Shown here: piece by piece, positions 14,756-24,151 of the stretch | Layout: the number at the start of each line of letters is the position of its first letter | Numbering within the stretch: the stretch's first letter is position 1 | NCBI GenBank assembly: GCA_900696665.1 | Contig: CAADGY010000031.1 | Coordinates: forward strand, 1 to 45,012 | Direction of reading: 5' to 3' | Length of the DNA stretch: 45,012 bases | DNA from: an uncultured Acidobacteriota bacterium | GTDB lineage: Bacteria > Acidobacteriota > Terriglobia > Bryobacterales > Bryobacteraceae | Made by a program: the position numbers and the translations under genes | Notes under the pieces: generated by a model | Databases searched by the model: none | Told to the model about the DNA's origin: nothing | What the model saw: the letters and a program-made list of their open reading frames with translations, nothing else

Positions 14756-16642
14756 CTAGGATTGCTGTGCCGAAGCCGCCTCACCGCTCGCCAACGGTAA
14801 TGTGAAGTAGAACGTGGAGCCTTTATTGCTTTCCGAGTCCACCCAGATTTTACCGCCGTAGCGTTCGACGATCTTGCGGCAAAGCGCGAGTCCCATTCCG
14901 GTGCCGGGATACTTACTTCCGTGCAATCGGCGGAACGCACCAAAAAGCTTCGGCAATTGTTTCTTGTCTATTCCGATTCCGTTATCCCGCACTGAGAACA
15001 CACACTGAGCGCCATGACCGGAGGCCGAAATATGCACTTGAGGTTGCGCTTCGCTTTGGTACTTAAGCGCGTTGCCGATCAGATTCTGGAAGATTTGAAC
15101 CAGCGGTGCTTCATGCGCGACTACTTTCGGAAGGTCGCCGTGGGTGATGACAGCGCCGGTCTCTGCCAGCGAAGCACGAAGATTGCCCAAAGCGGTTTCC
15201 AGCGCAGCGTTGCAATCCACTGTGGCCGGCTCTTCACCATCTTTGCTCGCCCTCCAGTAGTCCCGTAGCGCCTCGAGCAGAGTCCGCATGCGGTTCGCGC
15301 CGTCCATTACAAAGTCCAGAAACTCCCGACCGTCGCTGTCCAGCTTGTCGTAATAGCGCTTCTTCAGCAGTTGCGTATAACTGGTGATCATACGCAGCGG
15401 CTCCTGCAAGTCATGCGAGGCGGCGTAGGCGAACTGCTTGAGGTTGTCGTTTGCCAGTTCCAACTCGGCCTCCCAGGCCTTCTTCTCGGTGATTTCCTGG
15501 AATACCGCACCGATGCCCGCAATGTGGTCGTCGACGCGAATGGGGTAATAGTGGATGTCCCAGGTTCTCCGTTTACCCGGCGCGGCGGGGGTTTCGCCCT
15601 CCGACTCGTGGTGGAACGGCGTTCCGGTTTCGCGGACCTGCCGCATCGCTTCGGTTACTTCCGCAGGGAGACCGGGCAGCAGTTCGTCGATCGTCTTGCC
15701 GATGTGCGCCTCCATCGGCAACCCGGTCATTTCCACAAGCGCCTCGTTTACCCGGGTAAAGCGCAGATCCAGATCACAAAGAGCGAGGCCGACGGGCGCT
15801 TTTCGAAATACGGACCTGATGATATCCCGGGTTTCACTCAGTTCGCGAATGAGCCGCTCGCGTTCCTGCTCCGCGCGACGGCGCTCGGCAATATCGCGAA
15901 ACACCAGAACGGCTCCAATCAGATTTCCCGATTCGTCACGGATGGGCGCACCGCTGTCGTCAATAGGGATCCTGCTGCCATCTCTTTTGATGAGGACCGT
16001 GTGATTCGCGAGACCAGCGATGATGCCCTCCTGAAGAACACGGGTAATCGGATCGCCGGCGGGCGCTCCGGTGTACTCGTTGGCGATCTGGAAGACTTGC
16101 CGGACAGGTCTCCCGCGTGCGTCATCCATTGTCCAGCCGGTGAGTTGCTCAGCGATCGCGTTCATGAACTCGATGCGGCCCACAACGTCAGTGGACAATA
16201 CGGCGTCGCCGATACCTGCCAGCGTCTGTTGCGATAACAAACGTTGGCGCCGTTCGGACGCTTCCGCATCCAGTGCGCGGCGTTTCGTGCGATGGAGTTT
16301 CTCCGTTAATGCGCTTACAAAAACACCGAAGATCAGGAATAAGGCCAGCGCCAGCCAATCGGCACGGGTTTCCGGACGAATACTGAACGCGGGAGCAACG
16401 GCGAAGGCCAGCGCGCCGATTGCGCCAAGCAGCGTTGCAAGCAGTCCCGGGCCGAGCCCTCCGTACCACGCCGCAGCCGCTGCCGCGGGAAGAAAGACGA
16501 GATAGGGGCCCTTGTCCACCAGAATGGGATCGAGACCGAGACGCAGCAGGGAGGCAGCCGTGACCAACAACAGGGCGGCCGAATAGCGCCGTACGGCTGT
16601 ACGGGGACTTTGGGAGGACGGCATAAACTTCGATTCCCCCAT
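14756..16642 (-). CDS. Membrane PAS histidine kinase with DUF4118-like sensor
   Basis: The 628-residue protein begins with an N-terminal block of about four hydrophobic helices (20-113) resembling the DUF4118/KdpD-type membrane module. Two PAS domains follow (about 135-255 and 275-388; each ends in a typical PAC segment such as VLVFRDIAERRRAE). A HisKA dimerisation domain has its phosphorylated histidine in YAASHDLQEPLRMI (His410). The ATPase domain has N-box FQNLIGNALKY and G-boxes VRDNGIGID and GTGMGLALC. It is an orphan: no response regulator is adjacent. The single-domain regulator at 22.1 kb is a speculative partner. ATG 16642 gives the longest form; ATG 16624 (residue 7) is an alternative. 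The sensed signal is unknown. Confidence 0.92.
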   Translation of the reverse strand: MGESKFMPSSQSPRTAVRRYSAALLLVTAASLLRLGLDPILVDKGPYLVFLPAAAAAAWYGGLGPGLLATLLGAIGALAFAVAPAFSIRPETRADWLALALFLIFGVFVSALTEKLHRTKRRALDAEASERRQRLLSQQTLAGIGDAVLSTDVVGRIEFMNAIAEQLTGWTMDDARGRPVRQVFQIANEYTGAPAGDPITRVLQEGIIAGLANHTVLIKRDGSRIPIDDSGAPIRDESGNLIGAVLVFRDIAERRRAEQERERLIRELSETRDIIRSVFRKAPVGLALCDLDLRFTRVNEALVEMTGLPMEAHIGKTIDELLPGLPAEVTEAMRQVRETGTPFHHESEGETPAAPGKRRTWDIHYYPIRVDDHIAGIGAVFQEITEKKAWEAELELANDNLKQFAYAASHDLQEPLRMITSYTQLLKKRYYDKLDSDGREFLDFVMDGANRMRTLLEALRDYWRASKDGEEPATVDCNAALETALGNLRASLAETGAVITHGDLPKVVAHEAPLVQIFQNLIGNALKYQSEAQPQVHISASGHGAQCVFSVRDNGIGIDKKQLPKLFGAFRRLHGSKYPGTGMGLALCRKIVERYGGKIWVDSESNKGSTFYFTLPLASGEAASAQQS

Positions 16643-16759
16643 CTTGGCAACCGGGAACTTACTGCCTGCTGTTTACTACTCATTTTAACTGCTCTGGTTC
16701 GCCCGCTGCGACCTAACAACTGCCCGATGATATTATGACGTCTTGCTGATGCCTTCCAC

Positions 16760-17908
16760 ATGCAACTCACCGCGACTGTAATCCTTCTTTCCATTTCACT
16801 TGCCGTGACGGGCTGCAATCGCCCCGGCGAACGCGCAGCCGCCGCCGCGACCGTACGCAAGTTCGGCAAAACGGCCAAAGGAGAACCCGTGCAACTCTAT
16901 ACGCTGAGAAATTCTAAAGGCGTGGAAGCGAGCATCACTAATTATGGAGCCATCCTGGTCTCGCTGAAAGTTCCCGACCGGAACGGCAACTTGGCGGATG
17001 TCGTTCTTGGGTTCGATTCACTCGACGGATATCTGGGCGAGCATCCTTACTTTGGTGCGGTGATCGGCCGTTATGGAAACCGGATAGCCGGCGGACGGTT
17101 CGTGCTGGATGGCGTGGAATACAAACTGGCGCGCAACAATGGCGAGAACCACCTTCATGGAGGGGTCCGGGGATTCGATAAAGCAGTATGGAGCGTGAAG
17201 AAGCCGCGGGCGGACGGTGATGCCGGCGTGGAGCTCACCTATCTTAGTGAAGACGGTGAAGAAGGTTACCCCGGAAGTCTCACGGCAACGGTTCGTTATA
17301 CGCTCACCGGCGACAATGAACTGCGCCTCGATTACGAAGCTACTGCCAGCAAACCGACAGTGGTGAATCTGACGAATCATTCTTATTTCAACCTGGCAGG
17401 CGCGGGGAATGGAGACATACTGGCGCACCGCGTTCGCATCAACGCAGACAACTTCACTCCGGTCGATCAAGGGTTGATTCCCACCGGCGAATTGCGGCCG
17501 GTAACGGGCACGCCGTTCGACTTCAGACAACCGCATGCCATCGGGGAACGGATCGGCGGCAAGGATCAGCAACTGGTTTTCGGGAAGGGCTACGACCACA
17601 ACTTTGTTTTAAATGGCTCGGCCGGGTCCCTGCGTTCAGCCGCGCGTGTAACGGAGCCTGGTTCCGGACGTGTAGTGGAAGTACTGACGACGGAGCCCGG
17701 TGTGCAATTCTATACCGGCAATTTCCTGGATGGGACCATCCGGGGAAAAGGCGGCGCCGCTTACGGCCATCGCTATGGCTTTTGCCTGGAAACCCAGCAC
17801 TTTCCCGATTCGCCGAATCAGCCGCAGTTTCCTTCTGTCGTGCTCAGACCCGGAGCGAAGTATCAGAGCACCACAGTGTACAAGTTCAGCGCAGAGGCTG
17901 CAAGGTAG
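16760..17908 (+). CDS. galM: Galactose mutarotase (aldose 1-epimerase), lipoprotein
   Basis: The 382-residue aldose 1-epimerase interconverts alpha and beta anomers of hexoses. Landmarks are GRYGNRIAGGRF, the catalytic-site ENHLHGG and TNHSYFNLAG, a substrate-loop GYDHNFVLN, and GVQFYTGNFLDG. The N-terminus carries a lipoprotein signal with AVTGC (Cys at 19), so the enzyme is probably anchored outside the cytoplasm, in contrast to cytoplasmic GalM. It lies divergent from the kinase and converges on a heparinase-type gene, suggesting participation in extracellular glycan use. No strong ribosome site precedes the ATG. The stop codon lies within a 13-bp tandem duplication. Confidence 0.93.
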   Translation: MQLTATVILLSISLAVTGCNRPGERAAAAATVRKFGKTAKGEPVQLYTLRNSKGVEASITNYGAILVSLKVPDRNGNLADVVLGFDSLDGYLGEHPYFGAVIGRYGNRIAGGRFVLDGVEYKLARNNGENHLHGGVRGFDKAVWSVKKPRADGDAGVELTYLSEDGEEGYPGSLTATVRYTLTGDNELRLDYEATASKPTVVNLTNHSYFNLAGAGNGDILAHRVRINADNFTPVDQGLIPTGELRPVTGTPFDFRQPHAIGERIGGKDQQLVFGKGYDHNFVLNGSAGSLRSAARVTEPGSGRVVEVLTTEPGVQFYTGNFLDGTIRGKGGAAYGHRYGFCLETQHFPDSPNQPQFPSVVLRPGAKYQSTTVYKFSAEAAR

Positions 17909-17930
17909 CAAGCATGGGTAGCAAGCATGG
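17905..17930. repeat. 13-bp tandem duplication across the galM stop
   Basis: GTAGCAAGCATGG occurs twice head to tail (17905-17917 and 17918-17930). The first copy supplies the galM stop codon TAG. The second copy, with ATGCTTAC downstream, can form a short imperfect stem that may act as a weak terminator between the convergent genes. Confidence 0.7.
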
Positions 17931-17940
17931 GATCTGATGC

Positions 17941-19923
17941 TTACTTGAGGTATGTGCCGTCCAACAGAAAGCGGCGGCCGGTTCCCTGCCGTGTCCAGAC
18001 CAGACGCGCATCTGTGACAAACGGCTGTGAATCTTCAATTGGGAGCGCCAGGCCGGGTGTCCAGGCCAGCAGGTCGGTTGCGCCATCGGGTGTTACGATC
18101 TCCAGGCGCCCCACGTTGGCGGTAGAGCCCGCCGCCGTGATACGCCAGGACGGAGGCACTGCACCGCGTGACGGCGCCAGTAGTGTCGCGGTGACGACAG
18201 GCCGATTGAGGACCGAGGGATAACGGAATTCGACCAGCGGTGCGGCCACCGAGTCGTCACCGTGCTGTCCCACCCAACCACGCAGCGGCTCATTGCTCCC
18301 TTCAAAGCACTGCATGGTTGTTTCTTTGGGCGCGATTGCCAATTGGAGCAACACGTTGACGTCACGATTGGCGGTCCACCAGCGCAGCTTTTCCGTATCC
18401 TGCGCCCACTTCTCGGCTGGTCCCATTTGCCAGCAATTGCGAATCTCGTGGCCGGCATCGGTAGTGAGTGAATCGATAACTACGAGGTATTCCTTCTTCA
18501 CCCAGAGCAGAATACGTTGGTGCTCGCCCCAGATACCTTCGCCGCGGCCCTGGCCGAAGGTCCAGTGGTACTGACCCTTCCACCAGCCGCCTTCGTAGCG
18601 TGCGTGGATAAGAGTGACCTCCGGGGTGAACACCGTACGGAGAAGCTGGCCGCTCGCACCGGATTGATTGTAACCATCGACGTTGAGCGTTGTGTGAGCC
18701 GCCGTAGATTTTCCGTAAGGAGCACGAGGGTCGGACATCTCATAAGAGAGAATGCCCGGGTCGGCGACCAGCGCGCGGCCGCCTGAACGAAAAGCGAAAG
18801 CCAGGCGCGAGAGGTGGCTGTGGCCGCCGCCCCAGGTGCTGGCATCGAACGCGAGGTAATCGGCGCCGCTCTTCCATGCGGTACGGCTGAAGACCTGGCC
18901 CGCATCCGGGAACACCTGGTCGAGCGGCGGTTCCGGGGGTGTGCGATCCGCAAGGTGCAGGACGGCAAGGGAGCTTCTTCTTTGGCCCAGCCTGGAAAGG
19001 GAGGGCGGATCCAGGTGTGGAGCGATGGAGTCGTTAACGCCGAACAATTCGCTTTGTGCGCCGTAGTCGAGAGAGCGAACGGCACGGGCGGTATCCACTC
19101 GGGCGTCGGCATCCGGGAAGCGCCGGGCGAGGTCGGCGTAATTGACGGCGACCTGCGTCATCCAGTCGTGATAGCCGGGTGTACGCTCGATGTGAACGCC
19201 GTCGGGGAGGAACTGGGTTGCCAGAGCGTTGCGCATCCCGGTGATACCTGTTTCCAGAAGCGCAGGCGCACCATCGAGGAAGGGAAAGCGCAATGCGATG
19301 AAGACCAGAGCGTCGAGCTCGGAGATGCGCCAGTTGCCCACAGCCGTCAGACGCGCCGCAAGAAACTTGGCTTGGCGAGCCAGCGAGCGAAAGATGCGAT
19401 CGAGAAACAAGTCGTCGAAGGCAGGGCTCCGAAGAAAGATGGGAAGCGTGCCGCTCCAGCCGGAGGTGACACTGGTGCCGAGGCGAATGCTCATCGTCAG
19501 GGCGTTGTCGCCGGGGCGGAAGCTTCGTGTGTCCGGATAGGGGTCTTCGCGCAGCCAGTCCTCAATGTAGGCGCGTGCGGCTCGCGCATAGGCTTCGTCG
19601 CCTGTGGCGAGATAGGCGGAGGCAAGCGGACCAAGATGGAAGAACCGGTTGAGTTGTGCGGGCCATTCCTGGTGTTTGATGTGGGCGCCGCTCCAATCGA
19701 TGTTACGCAGGCCAACCCTCACCGGCGTCCGGCTGTAAAAGAAGACTGTTCCGGCGGCGATTGGATCGGCCGTCTTAGAGCGGCCTGCTTCGATCCGCTG
19801 GCCGGGAAACGTGGCAAGAGCGGCTGCACGCTCCTGAATAATCGTGCGGCGATCCAAGGCGGCGCTGTGCAACAGAGCGGTGGGAGTGGTCAGGAACGTC
19901 CGGCGGTTGAGCATTTGGTTCAC
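17941..19923 (-). CDS. Heparinase II/III-family polysaccharide lyase, exported
   Basis: The 660-residue protein has an N-terminal NRRTFLTTPTALLHSAA segment resembling a twin-arginine-type signal with a weak hydrophobic core. An alpha/alpha-toroid domain follows (about 60-340, with GNWRISELDALVFIAL and the catalytic-type IERTPGYHDWM). The C-terminal beta-sandwich has the heparinase II/III hallmark GGGHSHLSRLAFAFRSGG and LVADPGILSYE, plus AAHTTLNVDGYNQ. Such enzymes eliminate uronic-acid-containing polysaccharides (heparin/heparan, alginate-like chains); the actual substrate cannot be read from sequence. A second methionine (residue 4) is a possible start. It is divergent from the sialidase gene across 76 bases, consistent with a small host- or soil-glycan degradation locus. 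Confidence 0.85.
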   Translation of the reverse strand: MNQMLNRRTFLTTPTALLHSAALDRRTIIQERAAALATFPGQRIEAGRSKTADPIAAGTVFFYSRTPVRVGLRNIDWSGAHIKHQEWPAQLNRFFHLGPLASAYLATGDEAYARAARAYIEDWLREDPYPDTRSFRPGDNALTMSIRLGTSVTSGWSGTLPIFLRSPAFDDLFLDRIFRSLARQAKFLAARLTAVGNWRISELDALVFIALRFPFLDGAPALLETGITGMRNALATQFLPDGVHIERTPGYHDWMTQVAVNYADLARRFPDADARVDTARAVRSLDYGAQSELFGVNDSIAPHLDPPSLSRLGQRRSSLAVLHLADRTPPEPPLDQVFPDAGQVFSRTAWKSGADYLAFDASTWGGGHSHLSRLAFAFRSGGRALVADPGILSYEMSDPRAPYGKSTAAHTTLNVDGYNQSGASGQLLRTVFTPEVTLIHARYEGGWWKGQYHWTFGQGRGEGIWGEHQRILLWVKKEYLVVIDSLTTDAGHEIRNCWQMGPAEKWAQDTEKLRWWTANRDVNVLLQLAIAPKETTMQCFEGSNEPLRGWVGQHGDDSVAAPLVEFRYPSVLNRPVVTATLLAPSRGAVPPSWRITAAGSTANVGRLEIVTPDGATDLLAWTPGLALPIEDSQPFVTDARLVWTRQGTGRRFLLDGTYLK

Positions 19924-19999
19924 AGCGTATCACCATACGGGCCGCAGCGGATGCCGCTTGACGAGCGGAAACGAGGCAAGCCAACATGGACGCTGACTC

Positions 20000-21058
20000 A
20001 TGTTGACACGCCGATCTCTCCTTCTCAGCCTCGCAGCCACTGGCGAGGCGCCCCGGAACACGGTAGTTTTTCGCGCCGGTGACGACGGTTATCATACGTT
20101 TCGCATTCCCGCTCTGCTCACTACCAGGAACGGCACGTTGCTCGCTTTCTGCGAGGGAAGGCGGGACAGCACCAGCGATACCGGGAATATCGACCTGGTG
20201 CTCAAGCGCAGCAGGGATGGGGGGATCACTTGGAGTCCCTTACAGCTGGTGGCGGACCATGGGCCCGACACCATCGGCAATCCCTGTCCGGTGCAGGATC
20301 GCAAGACGGGGAGCATCTGGCTGCCACTGACCAGTAATCCCGGGCACATTACGCAGAAGCAGATTCTCGAAGGAGCGGCGATCCGGCGGATGTGGTTAAG
20401 CCGCAGCGCGGACGATGGCGCTACCTGGGAGAAACCGGTGGAAATCAGCGGCTCTGTGCGAGATCCGTCCTGGACTTGGTGCGCCACGGGTCCGGGCAAC
20501 GCGATTCAACTGAAGAGCGGACGTATCGTGGTCCCATGCGATTATGCGCCCCCGGGAACATGGCGCGAACACTCTTACGTTTTCTATAGTGACGATCATG
20601 GCAGAACGTGGGAGCGCGGCGGCGAATTGCCCGAAGGCACCGGCGAGTCCCAGGTCGCCGAACTGCCCGATGGAAGCCTCGTGCTCAACTGCCGCTCTGA
20701 TCGCGGCAACCGGCGGCTGGTAGGCCGCAGCAAGGACGGAGGAATGACCTGGGGTGAGTTTGGACCGGACGAGACATTGATTGAGCCTGGGTGCCAGGCC
20801 AGTCTGATTCGTCACGGAGAGAGACTGTTGTTCTCCAACCCCGCCGCCGAGCAACGGGTCCGGATGACGGTGCGGGCCAGCAGCGACGGCGGGCGCACGT
20901 GGCCCCACGCCAAGTTGCTCCACGAAGGCCCCTGTGCCTATTCATCGTTGGCGGTTCTTGGCGACGGCACCGTGGGCTGCCTCTACGAGCGCGGCGAATC
21001 ACGCCCGTATGAAACCATCACATTCGCGCATTTCTCAACCGGTTGGGTCACTTCGTGA
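20000..21058 (+). CDS. Exo-alpha-sialidase-like six-bladed propeller (GH33-type)
   Basis: The 352-residue protein has the sialidase FRIP motif ([10 protein letters not shown], 31-40, first catalytic Arg) and five Asp-boxes of the form S-x-D-x-G-x-x-W at 71-78, 136-143, 197-204, 244-251 and 294-301. Further arginines in CRSDRG and CLYERG fit the arginine triad, and Tyr337 is a candidate nucleophile. It would cleave terminal sialic or related acids. The N-terminus [13 protein letters not shown] is a signal-like stretch, though short. Its last 11 bases overlap the end of the convergent ORF at 21048. It pairs with the neighbouring lyase gene in context. Some Asp-box proteins of this type act on non-sialic substrates, so specificity is not certain. 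Confidence 0.87.
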   Translation: MLTRRSLLLSLAATGEAPRNTVVFRAGDDGYHTFRIPALLTTRNGTLLAFCEGRRDSTSDTGNIDLVLKRSRDGGITWSPLQLVADHGPDTIGNPCPVQDRKTGSIWLPLTSNPGHITQKQILEGAAIRRMWLSRSADDGATWEKPVEISGSVRDPSWTWCATGPGNAIQLKSGRIVVPCDYAPPGTWREHSYVFYSDDHGRTWERGGELPEGTGESQVAELPDGSLVLNCRSDRGNRRLVGRSKDGGMTWGEFGPDETLIEPGCQASLIRHGERLLFSNPAAEQRVRMTVRASSDGGRTWPHAKLLHEGPCAYSSLAVLGDGTVGCLYERGESRPYETITFAHFSTGWVTS

Positions 21059-21566
21059 AACAGTTGTCTTCGCGACTGCAGTAACTTTTCAACCACGCCG
21101 GGTTGCCAGCAGGATTGTCGTTGTTTGCGCGGAACGGCCGGATCTGGTAGCCGTACTGCGCCGCGGAGTCGTCGATAACCTGCTGGTCATACAAGCCCAT
21201 CCCACCGGTTCGGGTCGTCGCCCTGGTTGTCGAAACACCAGCCTGGGTCTCTCCAAATTGCAGGATGAACGGTACGCCTGCCGCCGCGATCCGGCCGGCG
21301 TACCCCTTGTCCATCTGCGTCAGGTAGTCCCGGACCTGCGTGCCGAAATGCATCTGGTGAGGCGGGATGTGCAAGAACACATCCGCACCGGGACTGACCA
21401 CGCCCGCCACATACGAGAGGTACTTCGCCCGCATCTGCGCGGGTGGGATGTAACACTCCATCGAGCACGCTAGCGACGCATCCCGCACTTGGCAGCCACC
21501 TGGCGCCCGAGTGGGATACTTATCGATTCGGCGATATCCGCGAGTGGGCGCGGCGCCAGACCGCAT
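21048..21566 (-). pseudogene. Unrecognised ORF, probably a 5'-truncated gene remnant
   Basis: The frame is open for 172 codons. Protein-like sequence is convincing only from about 21470 downward (ECYIPPAQMRAKYLSYVAG, then VFLHIPPHQMHFGTQVRDYL) to the natural end CFTK. The first ~35 residues are Arg/Pro/Cys-rich and look like read-through of non-coding sequence. I recognise no family. A facing + strand frame with its own natural end begins at about the same point, so both look like surviving C-termini on either side of a rearrangement point. Alternatively it is a short intact gene starting at the ATG at 21461. Confidence 0.45.
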
Positions 21567-21610
21567 GGGCGCCGGAGCAGGCGGAGCTCGAAATACAACG
21601 GGCCGATTAG
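21476..21610 (+). pseudogene. C-terminal remnant of an unrecognised + strand gene
   Basis: In the frame ending with TAG at 21608-21610, about 40 codons read like ordinary protein (HLAPEWDTYRFGDIREWARR, then TAWAPEQAELEIQRAD). No suitable start codon is near and the frame is stopped at about 21395. The start given is approximate. It is too short for family recognition and is best seen as the tail of a deleted gene. Confidence 0.4.
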
Positions 21611-21656
21611 CAGTTGCTGTCCGACGATTGCGCCCGCCCGGAGCCGCGCGCGCAAG

Positions 21657-22070
21657 CTACTCGCCCATCACTTTGATAATGACGCGCTTCGGGCGTTGCC
21701 CGTCGAACTCCGCATAATAAACCTGCTGCCACGGGCCCAGGTCGAGCGTGCCCGCGGTTACGGGCAAAATCACCTGATGGTGCACCAGGAGGCTCTTCAA
21801 ATGGGAGTCTCCGTTGCTTTCGCCGGTTCGATGGTGCCGGTAGCCTTTGCGAAATGGCGCGAGTTGTTCCAGCCATTCATCGATGTCGGCAATGAGTCCG
21901 TCTTCGGCATCATTCACCCAGACGCCGGCGGTGATGTGCATGGCGGAAACCAGTACCATCCCTTCGCGAATGCCGCTCGCGGCCAGCGCCTTTTCGACTT
22001 CCGGTGTGATGTTGATGTATTCACGGTGCTTCGTAGTTTGAAAAGTGAGATATTTTGTGTGGAATTGCAT
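21657..22070 (-). CDS. yjbQ: YjbQ-family protein (UPF0047)
   Basis: The 137-residue protein matches the YjbQ/UPF0047 family across its whole length. The signatures are [29 protein letters not shown], a [19 protein letters not shown] segment with conserved His/Asn, and the C-terminal [20 protein letters not shown] with the conserved Asp-Gly-x-Arg. Members have been called secondary thiamine-phosphate synthases because they can weakly replace ThiE; the physiological role is unresolved. It is divergently arranged with the response regulator at 22109. Confidence 0.93.
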   Translation of the reverse strand: MQFHTKYLTFQTTKHREYINITPEVEKALAASGIREGMVLVSAMHITAGVWVNDAEDGLIADIDEWLEQLAPFRKGYRHHRTGESNGDSHLKSLLVHHQVILPVTAGTLDLGPWQQVYYAEFDGQRPKRVIIKVMGE

Positions 22071-22108
22071 AGAATTATTGCCGGCCCCTAATCAGATTGT
22101 GCGACAAT

Positions 22109-22531
22109 ATGCCATTACCCAACAATTCAGTGTCCAACACCGGTGTTGCAAAGGTCCTGATTGTCGACGATGAGACATCGCTTCTGAACCTGCTCGAAGC
22201 ATACCTGACGAGAATGGGTTTTGAGGTGACTGCATGCACTCGGTCCGCTGATGGCCTCGAGATCTTCGAGAAAGACCCGCAGCAGTTCTCGTTCGTCCTG
22301 GCCGACATGAACATGCCGGACATGTCAGGCGAAGAACTTGTCAGGCGTGTCTTCAAAGTCAGCGAAAATGTCCGGGTGCTGGTTTGCAGTGGATTTCCCG
22401 TTGACGTTTCGAAGTTCGGAGCCGCGGGCCGCATCGGTTTTGTGCAAAAGCCATTCCTGCCGCGGGATATCGAACAAGCCATCCGCTCGCTGGATGAATC
22501 CGCTCACGGCGCCGATTCCGCCACCCGCTAG
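22109..22531 (+). CDS. Single-domain response regulator (CheY-like receiver)
   Basis: The 140-residue receiver domain has all canonical residues: acidic pair Asp20-Asp21 (VLIVDDE), phosphoacceptor Asp66 (VLADMNMPDMSG), Ser94 (VLVCSG) and Lys114 (FVQKPF). There is no output domain. The ATG at 22109 is preferred over an in-frame TTG at 22097. No kinase is adjacent; the orphan PAS kinase at 14.8-16.6 kb is one possible source of phosphoryl groups, but nothing in the sequence links them. Confidence 0.9.
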   Translation: MPLPNNSVSNTGVAKVLIVDDETSLLNLLEAYLTRMGFEVTACTRSADGLEIFEKDPQQFSFVLADMNMPDMSGEELVRRVFKVSENVRVLVCSGFPVDVSKFGAAGRIGFVQKPFLPRDIEQAIRSLDESAHGADSATR

Positions 22532-22619
22532 CTCCGTTACGGTTACCGAGCCGCGCGCAAGCAAGCGGCCGTTCCCGCTATGATTGCGAGTGAAGGCTAT
22601 AGTGCAAGGGAGCGGACTT

Positions 22620-23807
22620 ATGATCATTGGCATTCCTCGCGAAATTTTGGAAAACGAGCACCGGGTGGCGGCGCTACCCGAATCGGTGGCGGAGTACAGG
22701 AAGATGGGCTTTGGTGTGCTCGTCGAAACAGCGGCGGGCGCCGGTGTGCATCGGTCTGATTCCGAGTATGCCGCCGCCGGCGCGGAGATCGCCGCCAGCG
22801 CATCGGATGTTTTCTCGCGCTCGGATATCATCCTGAAAGTGAAGCAGCCGTCCGTCAACCAGGAGGCTGCGAAGCACGAAGTGTTAATGATGCGCGAAGG
22901 CGGCATGCTGATCGCCTTTTTGCATCCGGCGGCACCGCCCAATCACGAGATGGTCCGTATGCTGCGCGACCGGAACATCACCTCACTCACGATGGATGGT
23001 ATTCCGCGCATTTCGAGAGCGCAGCAGATGGACGCGCTGACCTCGATGAGTACAGTAACGGGCTACCGGTCGGTTCTTCTCGCCGCGACGCACCTTCCGA
23101 AGTTTGTGCCCATGATCGGCACCGCGATTGGAACAGTAAAGCCCGCGCGGTTTCTGGTGATCGGCGCGGGCGTGGTGGGACTTCAGGCCATTGCGACGGC
23201 GAAGCGATTAGGCGCAACGGTGGAAGCGCTGGATATTCAGGAGCCGGCGCGGAAGGCAGCCCAAAGCCTCGGCGCAAAAATCGCCGGGTTTGAAGTGCCG
23301 CCCGAACTCGCCGCGGATGGAAGTGGAGCGGCTCGCGCGCTGCCCGCGGAGTGGCTCGACCGGGAGCGCGAAGCCATTGCCGCAGCGCTGGAGCGTGCGG
23401 ATGCCGTCATTGCCAGCGCCCTGGTACCCGGCGAGATGGCGCCCGTACTGATTACCCCTGCGATGGTTTCCCGCATGAAGCCGGGTTCCGTGATTATCGA
23501 TGTGTCGATCGATCAGGGCGGAAACTGCGCTTTGAGTGAAGCCGGTCATGAGGTTGTCCGCGAAAGCGTTTTCCTTTGCGGCCTGCTCAATATCCCCGGC
23601 TCTATGCCTGTCGATGCAAGCTGGCTGTACGCGAACAATGTCCTGCACTATGTGCAGAACCTGTTCAAGAAGGGCATCGAGACTCCCGATTTTGAGGATG
23701 ATATCGTGCAGCACACGCTGGTGACGCGGCAAGGCAGAATCGTGCATGCCGGGGCGTTGAAAGCGATGGAAGTGTCCGACCCGTCTCCCGCCGGAGCGGC
23801 ACGGTAG
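22620..23807 (+). CDS. pntAA: NAD(P) transhydrogenase alpha subunit, NAD-binding part
   Basis: The 395-residue subunit is domain I of the proton-translocating transhydrogenase, which binds NAD(H). It is homologous to alanine dehydrogenase, with IGIPREILENEHRVAALPESV at the N-terminus, ISRAQQMDALTSMSTVTGYR (131-150) and the Rossmann GAGVVG (182-187). AGGGAG eight bases upstream supports ATG 22620; the frame also extends to a GTG at 22584. First gene of pntAA-pntAB-pntB, the split three-gene form seen in Rhodospirillum and others. Confidence 0.95.
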   Translation: MIIGIPREILENEHRVAALPESVAEYRKMGFGVLVETAAGAGVHRSDSEYAAAGAEIAASASDVFSRSDIILKVKQPSVNQEAAKHEVLMMREGGMLIAFLHPAAPPNHEMVRMLRDRNITSLTMDGIPRISRAQQMDALTSMSTVTGYRSVLLAATHLPKFVPMIGTAIGTVKPARFLVIGAGVVGLQAIATAKRLGATVEALDIQEPARKAAQSLGAKIAGFEVPPELAADGSGAARALPAEWLDREREAIAAALERADAVIASALVPGEMAPVLITPAMVSRMKPGSVIIDVSIDQGGNCALSEAGHEVVRESVFLCGLLNIPGSMPVDASWLYANNVLHYVQNLFKKGIETPDFEDDIVQHTLVTRQGRIVHAGALKAMEVSDPSPAGAAR

Positions 23808-23812
23808 CGCAC

Positions 23813-24127
23813 ATGGCTGACCTCTACATCATGCTGGCGGTGTTTTTTGCATCGCTGGCCATCGGTTTTCTGATTATTGCCAAGGTGCCACCACGATTGC
23901 ATACTCCCCTCATGTCCATGACCAATGCGATTTCAGCGGTCACCATTCTTGGCGCGTTCCTCATCTTTTCGGTCGAGACCGGTTCGTGGGTGAAGCTGCT
24001 AGGGCTTGTAGCCATGGGATTGGCCGCCTTCAACGTCGTGGGAGGATTTGTCATCACAGACCGCATGCTGCGCCTGTTTCGCAGGCACGAGCGCCAGGCT
24101 GGGACGGAAAGCGCGGAGGGTGGCTAA
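23813..24127 (+). CDS. pntAB: NAD(P) transhydrogenase alpha subunit, membrane part
   Basis: The 104-residue protein has three hydrophobic helices and the conserved TPLMSMTNAISAVTILGAF, identifying the PntAB part of the membrane proton channel. The last helix (FNVVGGFVITDRMLRLF) is also typical. It lies 5 bases after pntAA and 24 bases before pntB. Confidence 0.95.
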   Translation: MADLYIMLAVFFASLAIGFLIIAKVPPRLHTPLMSMTNAISAVTILGAFLIFSVETGSWVKLLGLVAMGLAAFNVVGGFVITDRMLRLFRRHERQAGTESAEGG

Positions 24128-24151
24128 CGCCACGCCCCCGGAACATTCACG

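Noticed and set aside
18814-20082. 422-codon + strand open frame
   Set aside because: It is antisense to the heparinase-family gene, and its translation is Arg/Gly/Glu-rich without domains. The opposite strand has clear motifs.
21489-22091. 200-codon + strand open frame over the yjbQ region
   Set aside because: The minus strand encodes a full-length YjbQ match; the + frame has no motif.
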